A stretch of 64,000 nucleotides of DNA from Yamagishiella unicocca. Its lineage: Eukaryota; Chlorophyta; Chlorophyceae; Chlamydomonadales; Volvocaceae. Below are positions 46,726-57,191 of this stretch, in pieces. A model generated the notes under the pieces. That model was given only the letters and a program-made list of their open reading frames with translations. It had not been told where the DNA came from and searched no databases. The stretch is taken from positions 744,001 to 808,000 of the forward strand of contig BDSL01000034.1 in assembly GCA_003116995.1 (NCBI GenBank), written 5' to 3'. The first letter of the stretch is position 1, and every line of letters begins with the position of its first letter. The translations under genes and the position numbers were made by a program.

Positions 46726-49304
46726 CAGGCGGGTAGCGCTGCTTTGCCGCCCAGTTGTATTTGCTAAGAGGGCAGCGCGGAAGCGAGTATTATTTGGGTG
46801 CGAGCAGCTGTAAAGCGCAAGTGGTTGGAACTTGTCTGCCTGGGCACACACCCATGGCACGTTCCATAGCGACAGCCGTGAGGTAGTAGTACTAGTACGT
46901 GTTGTGTTGTACGGCGACAGCAGGCTCGATGTCGCCCCCCGCTGCAGTCCTGGGGTATGTCGCTGATACCGGGTGTAATTCACTTGACGTTGTTCTTCTC
47001 CTTTCGACCTCTTGCCGGGTGGCACGAGCGCGAGGCGTCACAGGCCCCCCCGAACACTGTGTCAATCACGCACTGTGTCAAGACAGCTGCCGCTCGCTGC
47101 CGGCAGGAGGGCTGCAGGTTACCGAACTGCAGGGCCCCGGCCTCAAGTGCGAAGCGGAATGGCGGCACCGACAGCGGTTGCGCCGACCTGGTAACCTACT
47201 CACGCAGCAAGGAGCCGGCAGGGGCGTTCTTCAAGCGCGGTGTGTTGCAGATAGTAGGAGCTGATGATCAATCAAGCAGAAGAACTACGCCGAGGAGCGA
47301 CGTGTGCTTCCGCGAAGTGCAAGTACTCGGCAGCATCGCGAGATTCACACGTGTCGGATCCGGAACCAGTGCCGGTAAAACGTCCGTACCGGCGCTATTG
47401 AGTGACATTGATACGTCCGATGAACGTGAGGGGATGGGGCAAGGCCATAATATTGCAGCAGATGCCTTCCTGTCCTTCCTGTCCTGCGGGTCGGAAGTCG
47501 TACGCACCAAAGCAAGCCCGCTGCTGGCCTGGCTACGTGTTGCTGGCGCTGATTGCTGTTGACATTACCATTGGTGGTTGCGGTTAGGACAACAATGGTT
47601 GCGCTACGTGCATGTAAGACCAGCCGAAGGGCTCTAGTGCCGCAATGGTGGTGCCAGCGGGCTGCAGCGGGTGAGACTCCGCCGCAGTATCGCTGCGGCG
47701 CCGAGTACAGGGCCCAGAGCGTCCACGCGAGGGCTACTGCAACCCAGGTAGCCCATGGGCATGCATCTGCACACACTTCCCACCTCCTCTTCGCCCCCGT
47801 CGCCAACGCATACAGGTGAACGGCTTCCGACAGCCCGCAATCCACCGCAATGCAGCCCGCAGTTCCAGGTCTGCGGAGCCCTCGTCCAGCTGCCTCCACC
47901 CTCCAGTCCACAACAGCCAGGCGGTGCACACTCTTGCGCCGCGAACCTCACGTCGTACAAGCCCCAGTGGCTGGGGACACGTCAGCCTGCTGGCGAGCGG
48001 TCCTGACCCACTCGGAAGCAAAAGCTAGGGCGTCCCCCTAGCCCCGCAGGGCAACCAACCCTGCTTGCAGCAGTAGCAGCAATAACATGTAGCAGCAGTA
48101 ACAAACACGAGCTGTGCAGGAGCGGCGCTGCGCCTCTCCGCCCTCCCACCAACATTTACAGTACCTAGCCTAATCGTGGGGGGGGGTGAAGCCTGTCTGC
48201 GATGTACACCCAATACTGGGGGATGAAGTAAGCCGCTTCTACACAGGGATGGCCGATGAATGGCTTTGCTTTGGCGGCTGCATCTGCACCGACGGCATGA
48301 AGCCCCTCCAGACATCGTACAGCGGGCACCTGTGGTTCCGAAACCACGTGCTGCCCGGGGAGCCTCTAAAGGCCGCAGCCGCGGCCGCAGTCCAGGCAGG
48401 GCTCCAGGCAGGGCTCCAGGCAGGGCCGAGCTAACAGCTGCAGCTGCCCGCACATTCCTCTACAGCCTCTCACCGCGCCCTCACCATACTGCTACAGCCC
48501 CACCCAGCATAAGGCCCGCCCCGGCGTACCCGGTGGCCGGACACCGTCCGGCGGCCAGACATGGGTTGCTCTTGCTGGCGGAGTTTGAGTACATCCAGAG
48601 AGCTCGTCGCGGGCGAGGGAACAAACACGTCCCAGCTGCCGCCACCCTTGCAGCCCCACCAGGCGGGCCCAGCGAGCGGGGTGCCACATCACTTCGCCTC
48701 CAAGGCCAACGGCCCCGGAACGAAGGGCTCAGCGCCACCACAGCAACCCCTGTTCGAGCCCTCCCGGAGCCCTCCAGCCTAGCCCCCTCCTCCCCTCATC
48801 GCCCATCCGTGCTCCGCACGCGCTGCACGCCGCCTCGCGACCCTAACCGTTACCGTTACCGTAACCCTGCTCGCAGCCGTCGTAAAGGCCCAGCCGACGC
48901 TCGCGACCGCACCCCAGCCGTCACATCCGCCCAGCCATACAACCGCACGCGCCTCCGAGACCCGCGCCGTCTTCGAGCCCCCCCCCGCCCCGGTCCCCCA
49001 GCCCCCGCCTCATGCGACACTACGGCAGTTCCTCGCCAGCGCAGCATCATCCGGTGTTCCTCCCCCGCACCATCACGTCCTGCCCTGAGCACCGCCAACC
49101 CCCCTGCGAGAGACCACTCGCGCACCCCCCGCACCCCAGGCCTCACGCTTCGGTGCGTCCATTTCCGGCCGCCCCTCAAAAATAAACGTGCGCCTAGCCA
49201 GCGGTCACGTCATCCGCGCCCCCCCCTCGGAACACTCCGCGTAGCTAGCAGCGTCCTAGGCCCCCGCGCACAGTAACACATACGAAACGCACATGCGCAC
49301 ATAA

Positions 49305-49385
49305 CCCACGGGTTACCCCCTCCAAAACACACGGGTTACCCCCTCCAAAACACACGGGTTACCCCCTCCAAAACACACGGGGCAT
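49305..49385 (+). repeat. 24-bp tandem repeat downstream of the PQ-loop gene
   Basis: Three full units of acacgggttaccccctccaa plus aaca are followed by a fourth, diverged unit, just beyond the stop codon of the minus-strand gene, so probably within its 3' UTR. Confidence 0.85.
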
Positions 49386-49494
49386 CCCCTCCGAAAAATG
49401 GCGCACCCAGCCGCCAGGACCCTAAGCACTGGCCGGGCGACCCTAAGCACTGGCCAGGCGGCAACTTACCCTAGCCGCGCCTCGCGCCGGGGGC

Positions 49495-52400
49495 TCACCC
49501 CCGTGGCCCTGCCTCCTCCGCGCTCCCGACTACCTCCTCCTCCACCTCATCCACGGGAAGCCCCGCCAGCAGCGGCGCCTCCAGGTCTGCCGGCTTGGCG
49601 CCGCCCTCCAGGCCACCGCTCCCACCCTCAGCTCCCACCAGGCCGTTCCCGCGCCCCTGGCCCGAGGCATGGCTATGCGTGTGGCCGTGGCCGTGGCTGT
49701 GGTCGTGCCCATGCGCGTGATGGCCGTGGCCGTGGCCGTGGTGGTGCTCGTTGCCGTCCTGCCCTAGCGTAACCGCCTGGTAGAAGAGCGTGGCGTCCAG
49801 GGCGATGGTCCCGAAGGTGCCGCACATCCAGGGCAGCTGCTCCTTCACCTGCTCCAGCGACCGCAGCCGCAGCACGATGCTGATGCCGGTGCACAGGTTG
49901 GCGCTGCGGGCGGAGGTGTGGCGGGGTTGCGGAGTGGCGTGGTGGAGGAGGAGTGGCGTGGTGGCGGGGTGGAGGAGTGGCGTGGTGGCGGGGTGGAGGA
50001 GTGGCGGGGTGGAGGAGTGGCGGAGTGGCGGGGTGGAGGAGTGGCGGAGTGGCGGGGTGGGGTGGAGGAGTGGCGGGGTGGAGGAGTGGCGGAGTGGCGG
50101 GGTGGGGTGGAGGAGTGGCGTGGTGGCGGGGTGGAGGAGTGGCGGAGTGGCGGGGTGGGGTGGAGGAGTGGCGGGGTGGAGGAGTGGCGGAGTGGCGGGG
50201 TGGGGTGGAGGAGTGGCGTGGTGGCGGGGTGGAGGAGTGGCGGGGTGGAGGAGTGGGGTGGAGGAGTCGCGGGGTGGAGGAGTGGCGGAGTGGCGGGGTG
50301 GAGGAGTGGCGGGGTGGAGGAGTGGCGGAGTGGCGGGGTGGGGTGGAGGAGTGGCGTGGTGGCGGGGTGGAGGAGTGGCGGGGTGGAGGAGTGGCGGAGT
50401 GGCGGGGTGGGGTGGAGGAGTGGCGTGGTGGCGGGGTGGAGGAGTGGCGGGGTGGAGGAGTGGGGTGGAGGAGTCGCGGGGTGGAGGAGTGGCGGAGTGG
50501 CGGGGTGGAGGAGTGGCGTGGTGGCGGGGTGGAGGAGTGGCGGGGTGGGGTGGAGGAGTGGCGTGGTGGCGGGGTGGAGGATTGCCGGGGGGCGGGGTAG
50601 GGCGGGGGAGGCTAGGTGGGTGGCACGGAACGCAGCCGAGGTACCGCCCACCGAGGGATGTGCGCTGAAGCTGCCCCGCCCATCCCATGGCTCATGGGTG
50701 TGCATTTACCAAATTGAGAACCAACGAACGCGATTTGGGTCGGAGGGATTCCGCGCCGCCGTCGTGCGCACCGTACGCCGTACGCTGTACAGCGGCCCCA
50801 ACGTCCCAACGAACTAACCAAACCTGCGGCCCGGCTGCAGCCGCGGGATGGAGAACCTGTCCAGCCGACCTCGCCGTACGCCGCTTGCCGCCCCCGCATT
50901 CACCCGCGTGGTGCGCGCTGCGCTGCCGCCGTTACCCAAACCGATGCGGCCGTACACGCACGTGTTTGGCCGCGAATGCATCCTCCGGCGGTCCGGCGTC
51001 GCAAACCCGTTCACGCACGGCACGCATAGCACGCACAGCACGCATAGCATTCCAGGCCCGGCTCCAACAGTTGCCACACCACTTCCTGGGTCATGTGCGG
51101 GGACGTATCCGCGGCCCCGTGGCATCTCACTGGTAGCGAGATGCCCCCTCAACACCAGCACTCTGCAGCTTACCCACCCACCCAACCACACACCCAACCA
51201 CCCTTCCTCTGCGATCCTTCCTCTGCTACCCTTCCTTCCGCTATCCTTCCCCCGTTTTCATCCGCACCCACCCAAACCGTACCTCACCCCCCCTGGAGCC
51301 ACCCACCTCATTGTCAGCAGGAACATGTAGCGCGACAGCCCCTCCGTGGACTTGCGCGCCAGGTTCTTCCGGATCTGGCTGATCCGCGACGCCAGGTAGA
51401 AGCAGGTGGACAGGTAGCCCATGGCGGTGCCCGCCACCAGCGCCACGTCGCAGTTGAGGAAGCGGCAGGTCACGGGGTCGCTGCCCCCGGGAGCGCTCCC
51501 GGGAGGGGCCGGAAGGTCCCCTGGGGGGGCCAGACCGACGGCCGCCGCCGCCGCCGCGGCCGCGGCCGCTGCCGCTATGCTGGCGCCAGCGCCAGCGGCA
51601 GAGCCGCCAGAGCGCTCCAGGGATGGCTGAAACGGCTCGTCGGTCAGCGTCAGCATATGCCGCCGAGGGAGGAGATCCCCCGAGGCGAGGCTGCGGCGCA
51701 GCCATGCGCCGGCGGCGGCGGGGCCGCCTGGCGGCGGCCCCGACCCGGGTCGCAGCGCCAGCGCTGCCACGCAGACGATTGAGACGCCGGCAGCGGTGGC
51801 GGCCGTTACCGTGCGCCAGCTAGTACGGCTGGAGACGCCGCCGGCGTCATCTGGGCTGCCTGTCTGTACGACAAGGGAGGCGCCGTCCGAGTAGGAGGTG
51901 CTCCGGGTGACAGGGTTTGTTCCGCCGTCCTGACCTGGCCGCGAGGAAGCGTGGTTGGTGCTGTCCCGGCTCTGTTGGTGGGATGTGCCGGCGTGGTGGT
52001 GGCCGTGGTGGCGCTTGCGGTGCGCCTTGGCGCGCATGCGCTTCCGGCGCGCCTGCACGGCGCCGTAGTAGATGTACTGGAGCAGCATGATGACGTCCAT
52101 GAGCACGAAATACGCTGCTAGGATGGTGGTAGTCGGCAGCTGCTGCCCCTGTATTAGGCACCCTAACAGGTTGAGCGTGTCTCCGGCGAACCATTCTACT
52201 AGAAACCAAATTGAGAGTGCCTCAGAGCTCTGGTTTTTGACGTTGCTGATGAACTGCGGTAGCTGTGCCGTGAGCCAGACGAAAATACTGCACAGACCCA
52301 GAGTAAATCCGACAGCGTCCCGGTAATCCATGACGCAGTCGTAGAAGTATTTCTCCACCCATGGATTGGCGCCCGGATCACAGCCGTCAAAGGCCAACAT
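49495..52400 (-). CDS. PQ-loop repeat transporter, vacuolar/lysosomal cationic amino-acid exporter type
   Basis: Two exons, 52,400-51,307 and 49,903-49,495, join in phase 2 (ATGAG/GTGGGT to gcag/CGCC) and give 500 residues. The first in-frame ATG begins MLAFDGCDPG. The protein has the seven-helix PQ-loop plan: first repeat VGFTLGLCSIFVWLTAQLPQ at about 30-50 followed by SSEALSIWFLVEWFAGDTLN; second repeat GYLSTCFYLASRISQ at about 328-342 followed by STEGLSRYMFLL and SANLCTGISI. The family (yeast Ypq, human SLC66A1/PQLC2) exports basic amino acids from vacuoles or lysosomes. Here the second motif is S-Q, not P-Q. A loop after helix 4 (KRHHGHHHAG) and a C-terminal stretch near 420-445 (HHHGHGHGHHAHGHDHSHGH) are His-rich, suggesting metal binding or pH sensing. 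The pair of genes 49.5-56.5 kb is divergent. Confidence 0.88.
49915..50590. repeat. GGAGGAGTGGCGGGGT minisatellite in the PQ-loop gene intron
   Basis: About 670 bp of units built from ggaggagtggcggggt, agtggcggagtggcgg and gtggcgtggtggcgg, with higher-order repetition of about 100 bp (for example 50,110-50,215 against 50,345-50,425). It starts about 12 bp inside the 3' end of the intron on the minus strand. Confidence 0.93.
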
Positions 52401-53019
52401 CTCTACTGACGGTGGTCCCCAAAGCACGCGTGAAACTAATGATCACAACATCTACCTTATCTAATAAGCGCGATCGTAAGTACGCACAGCGAGCATTGGA
52501 ACAAGCTCAGCGCAGACATCGTGTCGCAGCAGCCGGTACCTGCGCGACGATGCCCGCTCATTTCAAGAACTAAGCAGGCAGTATGCTTCAGCTCGCATTC
52601 ATAGACTCTGCCTCCCAACGCCGGCGTGCAGAGCGTAAGGAAATTGATGCGCATGCCGTACTTTTGGCATCCGAGTCGCCGACTTTGCCGCGATCGCCAT
52701 GTGTGGCAAGTATACCGTGGAAACGAAGCCGTTACGCCGGCTCATAATTCTGCAAATCCTGCGCATGACCATCGCGTATATACAACAACATCCGACACAG
52801 CGACACACCCGCCGACACCTGAGGCCTCGAGGCCCAACCGATGGCACCGTTATGAATATGCGCTGCCACGTAAGCCATAACTAACACAGCCAAACGCCCC
52901 GGCGGTGTGCGTGCACGTCCACCTCTAGGTGTACAACAGGAACACATAGTACGTGCTAGCGGGGCAGGAAACGGGGGTACCCGCTGCGGCGTCACCGACC
53001 GCGTATCACACCAGTCGGG
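52401..53019. promoter_or_regulatory. Divergent promoter region, PQ-loop gene and DTWD1 homologue
   Basis: There are 619 bp between start codons pointing away from each other. The region is clearly less GC-rich than either gene (for example gcgtatatacaacaacatcc near 52,780) and has no open frame worth calling. A shared or back-to-back promoter is inferred. Confidence 0.5.
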
Positions 53020-53191
53020 ATGGAGGAAGTGCAGCCCGTCATACAGCTGGCGGCGCGGCGGCCGGACTGGCAGCTGCCCGAGCTGCACAGCGGCCTGGAG
53101 CTGGCGCCGCTGGACAGCTTGTACGACAACAAGGAGCGGATCCCGTGTCCCAAATGGTGGGCGCGCGGGTGGGGGCGTGCGGGCGGGTGGG

Positions 53192-53241
<50 letters not shown>

Positions 53242-55694
53242 GTTTTGACCCTAACCATGGGAAGGGGGCCTGGGGGCCGCGGTTGTGAGGTGAGGGTGCT
53301 AGGGGGGGAGTACCGGTACCCCCACGGGCAGGTCACCCTGGCGCTCCGAAGCTCCGACAGTTGGGCCTCCGACTCAACGGTCGTATAGTATACCGCCGCA
53401 TACTTCTTAGCCTGCCTGTATTCTGCTGTATTTCTGCCTGCTTGTTTCCTTCTGTAAATGGACGCTGACGACGCCTCCGTTTTCCATTTTGAAATGAGTG
53501 CTAACTACATCCCCCATTTCCCCCCTCCCGGGCCCTCCCATGCCCCGTTCCCCGCCCTCTCATACCCCACTCGGCCCCCGCCCTCCCGTATCGCCACCTA
53601 CTCCCCGCCTGCGCGCTCCAGCGGCCGGCGTCGCGCGCACTATTGCTACGGTACGACGGTACGACGTATGACTTTGGGGGGCGGACAGAAGGGCTGTGTA
53701 TGGGTGTGCTGCTTGGAGCCGGTGGGGTGCGAGTGGAAACCCGGAGGAGGTCGGCGCCGAAAGTAAAACCGATTAAGAAACGTGCGGAAACGTGTGGGGG
53801 GTGCAAGGCGTTGCACCACACCTGCATACGCCTTCACCCCCCTTCACCCCTTCCCCCTTCCCCCCCTTTCCCCTTCCCCCCTCGTCCCGCCCTTCCCCAG
53901 ACTGCCTGCAGGCGCTGGTTCCCTTCCCGCACGTGCCGCTGCCCTTCCGGGTGTCCATCGTGACCCATCATGAGGAGAAGGCGTCCAAGAACACGGGGGT
54001 GCAGGTGGCAATACTGGCGGAAGGGCAGGTGGACCTGCACAGGTGGGTGGATAAGGTGACTGGCTGGGTGGCTGGCTGGCCGGTTGGCTGGTTGGCTGGC
54101 TGGGTGGCTGGTTGGCTGGGCGGGTGGCTGGCTGGGTGGCTGGGTGAGTGGGCGAGTGGCTGGCTGGCTGGCTGGGCGGCTGGATAGGTCGGTGGGTCAC
54201 CGGAGTGCGGAAGGCTAGGACGACCTTGAGGGCTGATCAGAGAGGGGAACCTGCGTTCCATGGTTATTATATTCAATATGCCGCCTCCGTCCCCCCCCCT
54301 TTTCCGCAGCATGACTAACGTGCCCGCTGACGTGGACCCCAGCCGCTGCGCGGTGCTGTTCCCCTCGGACACGGCACTGGAGGTGGAGCAGCTGGAGCCC
54401 GATTCCATCGACCGTCTGTTCATCATCGACTCCAGATGGTGCGGGGCGGCGGCCTGGGGCCAGGACGGGGCTGCGGCAGCGGCGGCAGCAGCTACGGGCA
54501 CGGCTGGGTGGGGCTGCGAGGGGGTCGGTACAGGAAAACGGTGAATGTAATAAGCAAGAAAACGAATAGCCCTTATTGGATCTGCGCGGGGCGCCGGCGG
54601 GCGTGACCAATGCGCCGCTGGTCGTTCCCCCCCGGCCGGAATTCCCCTCCCTCCCTCCCTCCGGCCCTCCCCGCTTCCTCCCTCCCGCGCCTTCCTTACC
54701 CCCTTCCTGACCCCCAACATTCCCCCCCACCTCGGTCTTCCTCGCAACCCCCCCGCCCCGATGTGTGGGTATTTTTCAGGAAGAAGGCGGGGGAGCTGGT
54801 TCGCACCGACACGTTCCGCTCCATGCGCGCAGTGAAGCTGAGCCAAACCCGGTCCGCCTTCTGGCGCTTCCACACCCGTGGTGTGGCCGAGGAGGGTGTG
54901 TGCACGGTGGAGGCGCTGTACTTCTGCCTGGACGCCATGGCTAAAAAAGTGGGTGCAGGGCAGGGCAGCTGGGGGGGCACTGGAGGGCAGTGAGGGGCGG
55001 TGAGGGACGTTGAGGGGTGGTGAGGGGCGGTGAGGGGCAGTGGGGCCAGCTGGGGGGCACTGGAGGGCAGTGAGGGGCAGTGGCGCTCTGCGCACCATGG
55101 CTGAACCAGGCTATGCACACTGAGGGCCGCCGAATGGCAGCACCCTAAAGCCCTAAGCAAGCACGCAAGGGAAAGGAAAGAAGGGTTGAAAGAAGCAGAG
55201 CAGGGGGAGAGCAAGCGGGGAGAGAAGGGGTAAGATACCGCTATTCGTGTCCTTGTCAGTACGGTCTCCCTCGTGTGTTGTGAAGAGCCAAGGAGGTCCG
55301 ACTGGTGCCGCGAAACTATAACCGCAGGGCAAGCTGACCGACCCACGGTTCACGGCGCCGCACGCCTTCGACAACCTGCTGTGGTACTTCGTGTATCAGC
55401 ACCAGGTGGTGCAGCAGGCGGCGCAGAAGCGGCTGCAGCAGCAGGGGGCGGCAGGCGACCAACAGCCGCAGCAGCAGCAGCAGCAGAAGGGGCAACAGCC
55501 GCAGAAGAAGGGGCAGCAGCGGCAACAGCAGCAGGAGCAGCAGCAGCCTAACCAAAAGCAGCAGCCCAAGCAGCGGCAGCAGCAGAAGAAGGGGCAGCAG
55601 CGGCAGGCGCAGGAGCAGGAGGGTGTGGCGGAGTTGGCAGGTGGGGAGGATGCTGGCGTGCCGGTGGTTGAGCCGAATGCCGCTGCTGCTGCTA

Positions 55695-55732
<38 letters not shown>

Positions 55733-56539
55733 AATGGCGACGAGGCCGCGCTGGAGGGTAGCGGGGAAGCCACACGGGAAGCCCGGCAGCACCTGGAGCA
55801 GCACCGGGAGTGGGAGCAGAAGCAGGGGCAGGGGCAGGGGCAGCACCAGCCGGCTGATGGCTGCACTGCGTCCGCGGCTCAGGTGGCGAGCGGGGTGGGA
55901 CCGAGCGAGCAAGCTGGAGAGCTAGCGGACGGCAGTGCTGTGGGAGGCGGTGGGGCGCAAGGGGGGGCGCAAGAAGGCCTGGCCGCATCCACTGCCAGTG
56001 ATGCCCTCGCTGCGGTGGAAGCTGTCGGCGATGGGGTGCCTGGTGGCGAAGGCGGGGGCAGAGGCGGTAGCGGAGGCGAGGAGGAGTCTCCGACAAGAGG
56101 TGAGATGATTCAGCTAGTGCTGCGGGTTGCGTTGCGATCCAAAGTTATGTGTTGCCGTCCAAACTTACATATTGCCGTCCAAACGTATGTGCGCGCATAC
56201 CGGCATCAGCAGAATGCAAGGGATCACCAGCTAGGTGACTCTTCCAACGGACGATCTAACTTGCGTCTGACTCGGCAACTCGTTACCGGTAGCACTGCCG
56301 TTGGAACCGAGTTGCCGAGTCAGATGCAAGTCTGCTGTCGGTGACGAGTTTGAGGAGTCGGATGCAAGTTTGGTTGTCCTTTGGGCGAGCCTTCCTGGCC
56401 GCTGATCGCTTGCTTCATGCGGTCTGCTGAACGCGGTGACCGATGAACTGCAAATCACGCAAACGTTTACGCGGGCTCCGCTTCCTTTCAACCCACGCCC
56501 TCTGCAGGACGCAAGGAGGCCAAGCGCGCGAGGGTTTGA
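53020..56539 (+). CDS. DTWD1: DTW-domain tRNA-uridine aminocarboxypropyltransferase, DTWD1 type
   Basis: Seven exons, 53,020-53,156, 53,622-53,650, 53,901-54,042, 54,310-54,438, 54,780-54,948, 55,328-56,099 and 56,508-56,539, join in phase to 469 residues. DTW proteins add the 3-amino-3-carboxypropyl group of S-adenosylmethionine to uridine in tRNA (acp3U; position 20 for DTWD1). A four-Cys zinc site (CPKCGRRRAHYCYDC, about 45-59) is assembled from three exons; exon 2 is only 29 nt. Further landmarks are LVPFPHVPLPFRVSIVTHHEE, CAVLFPSDTA, LFIIDSRW (the D-x-T-W box, here with Arg for Thr), KTR-like KLSQTRSAFWRFHTRG, CTVEALYFCLDAM and FDNLLWYFVYQHQ, all in the order of DTWD1. The last 200 residues are Gln- and Ala-rich and end GRKEAKRARV, a possible nuclear signal. 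Human DTWD1 is about 300 residues, so the tail is an algal extension. Confidence 0.9.
53195..53236 (+). repeat. (TG)n microsatellite in DTWD1 intron 1
   Basis: About 18 TG dinucleotides end in tatatatg, 40 bp after the 5' splice site of exon 1. Confidence 0.95.
54055..54186 (+). repeat. GGCTGGCTGGGT minisatellite in DTWD1 intron 3
   Basis: Tetramer-based units ggctggctgggtggctggtt fill about 130 bp immediately after the 5' splice site at 54,042. Confidence 0.92.
55684..55734 (+). repeat. (GCT)n coding poly-Ala in the DTWD1 tail
   Basis: Sixteen or so GCT triplets code Ala with one Ile, within the C-terminal Gln/Ala-rich extension of the DTWD1 homologue. Confidence 0.9.
56260..56330. repeat. 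Inverted repeat (hairpin) in DTWD1 intron 6
   Basis: Arms 56,260-56,282 and 56,308-56,330 (cttgcgtctgactcggcaac with its complement) pair over 23 bp with one mismatch and a 25-nt loop. A second, interleaved inverted pair (ttccaacgg at 56,242 and ccgttggaa at 56,298) overlaps it. A partial third arm (gagtcggatgcaag) follows at about 56,354. Confidence 0.85.
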
Positions 56540-57191
56540 GTAGCGGCTTGCGGCCTGTGCGAGCTACGCAACTATCGCTGAGGCGGCGGTGGCCGTGGGG
56601 GCGTGCGCGCCTGCTGGAGCCGCCAGGTTTAGCGGCCCATGTTTGAGACGGGTCGAGCTTGTAACGTTTCCAACTGTTTCATGATGTTATTCCTTATCGG
56701 GAAACTTCAGCTGAGGATATGCGGTTTTGCAGTGCTCCAGCAGCAGGCTTGCGGTCGTGGCTCAGGATGACGTTGTACGCTTGCTGCTGCTGCCGCGGGT
56801 GCACGATGGGTCTGTCCGTGCAGCCCGCCCGCTCGCAATCTTAATGGACGGGACACGTCTTCACGTTACATACAACACTCACGCTCCTTCATTCCAAAGG
56901 CATACACAACCGATTTCCAACCTTGGACGGCCTCGCAGCAGCAGATTTTATACTTGCGGCGGCCTGGCAAACACAGGACCGCGAACGCGTCAGAGCAGAG
57001 ATAGCCCCTGCACCGTGCCAGCAGTGCTTGGAGGCGCGCGCACCTACTACCAGCACTAACATTTGCGTTAGCGACGCTTGCATTTTTACGTCAGCGACGC
57101 TTTTATCTCTGAATCGCCTTAGGGCCGCTGCTTTGGCAAGAGGTAGCAGTTGCGGTGCTCACTTCGGCCGCACAGTGACCCACGGACCGTT
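56540..57191. other. 3' end of DTWD1 gene and upstream region of the AP2-domain gene
   Basis: No coding frame is supported. The region is AT-richer than its flanks and probably contains the 5' UTR and promoter of the AP2-domain gene. The TGTAA at 56,660-56,664 ends the DTWD1 transcript in my model. Confidence 0.5.
56660..56664 (+). terminator. Poly(A) signal TGTAA of the DTWD1 homologue
   Basis: TGTAA lies about 120 nt after the stop codon at 56,539, a typical distance for chlamydomonadalean 3' UTR ends of the short type. Confidence 0.6.

Larger units (their letters stand above)
46083..49494. other. Gene-poor stretch between LIG6 and the PQ-loop gene
   Basis: I cannot support a gene here. 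Open frames exist at 46,957-47,562 (plus) and 48,186-48,435 (plus; contains DEWLCFGGCICTDG) but neither shows splice context, family resemblance or conserved neighbours. A TGTAA at 46,809-46,813 could be the LIG6 poly(A) signal, though it is about 730 nt from the stop. A dispersed repeat copy lies at 46,650-46,725, and a 24-bp tandem repeat at 49,305-49,385. Confidence 0.5.

Noticed and set aside
46957..47562. Plus-strand open frame of about 200 codons between LIG6 and the PQ-loop gene
   Set aside because: No recognisable motif, no splice context and unremarkable composition. It begins near a poly(A)-like TGTAA. I could not separate it from chance.
48186..48435. Short plus-strand frame containing DEWLCFGGCICTDG and a repeated GLQA tail
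   Set aside because: The cysteine-rich string is suggestive but matches no domain I know, the start is unclear, and the end is a simple repeat. Not called as a gene.
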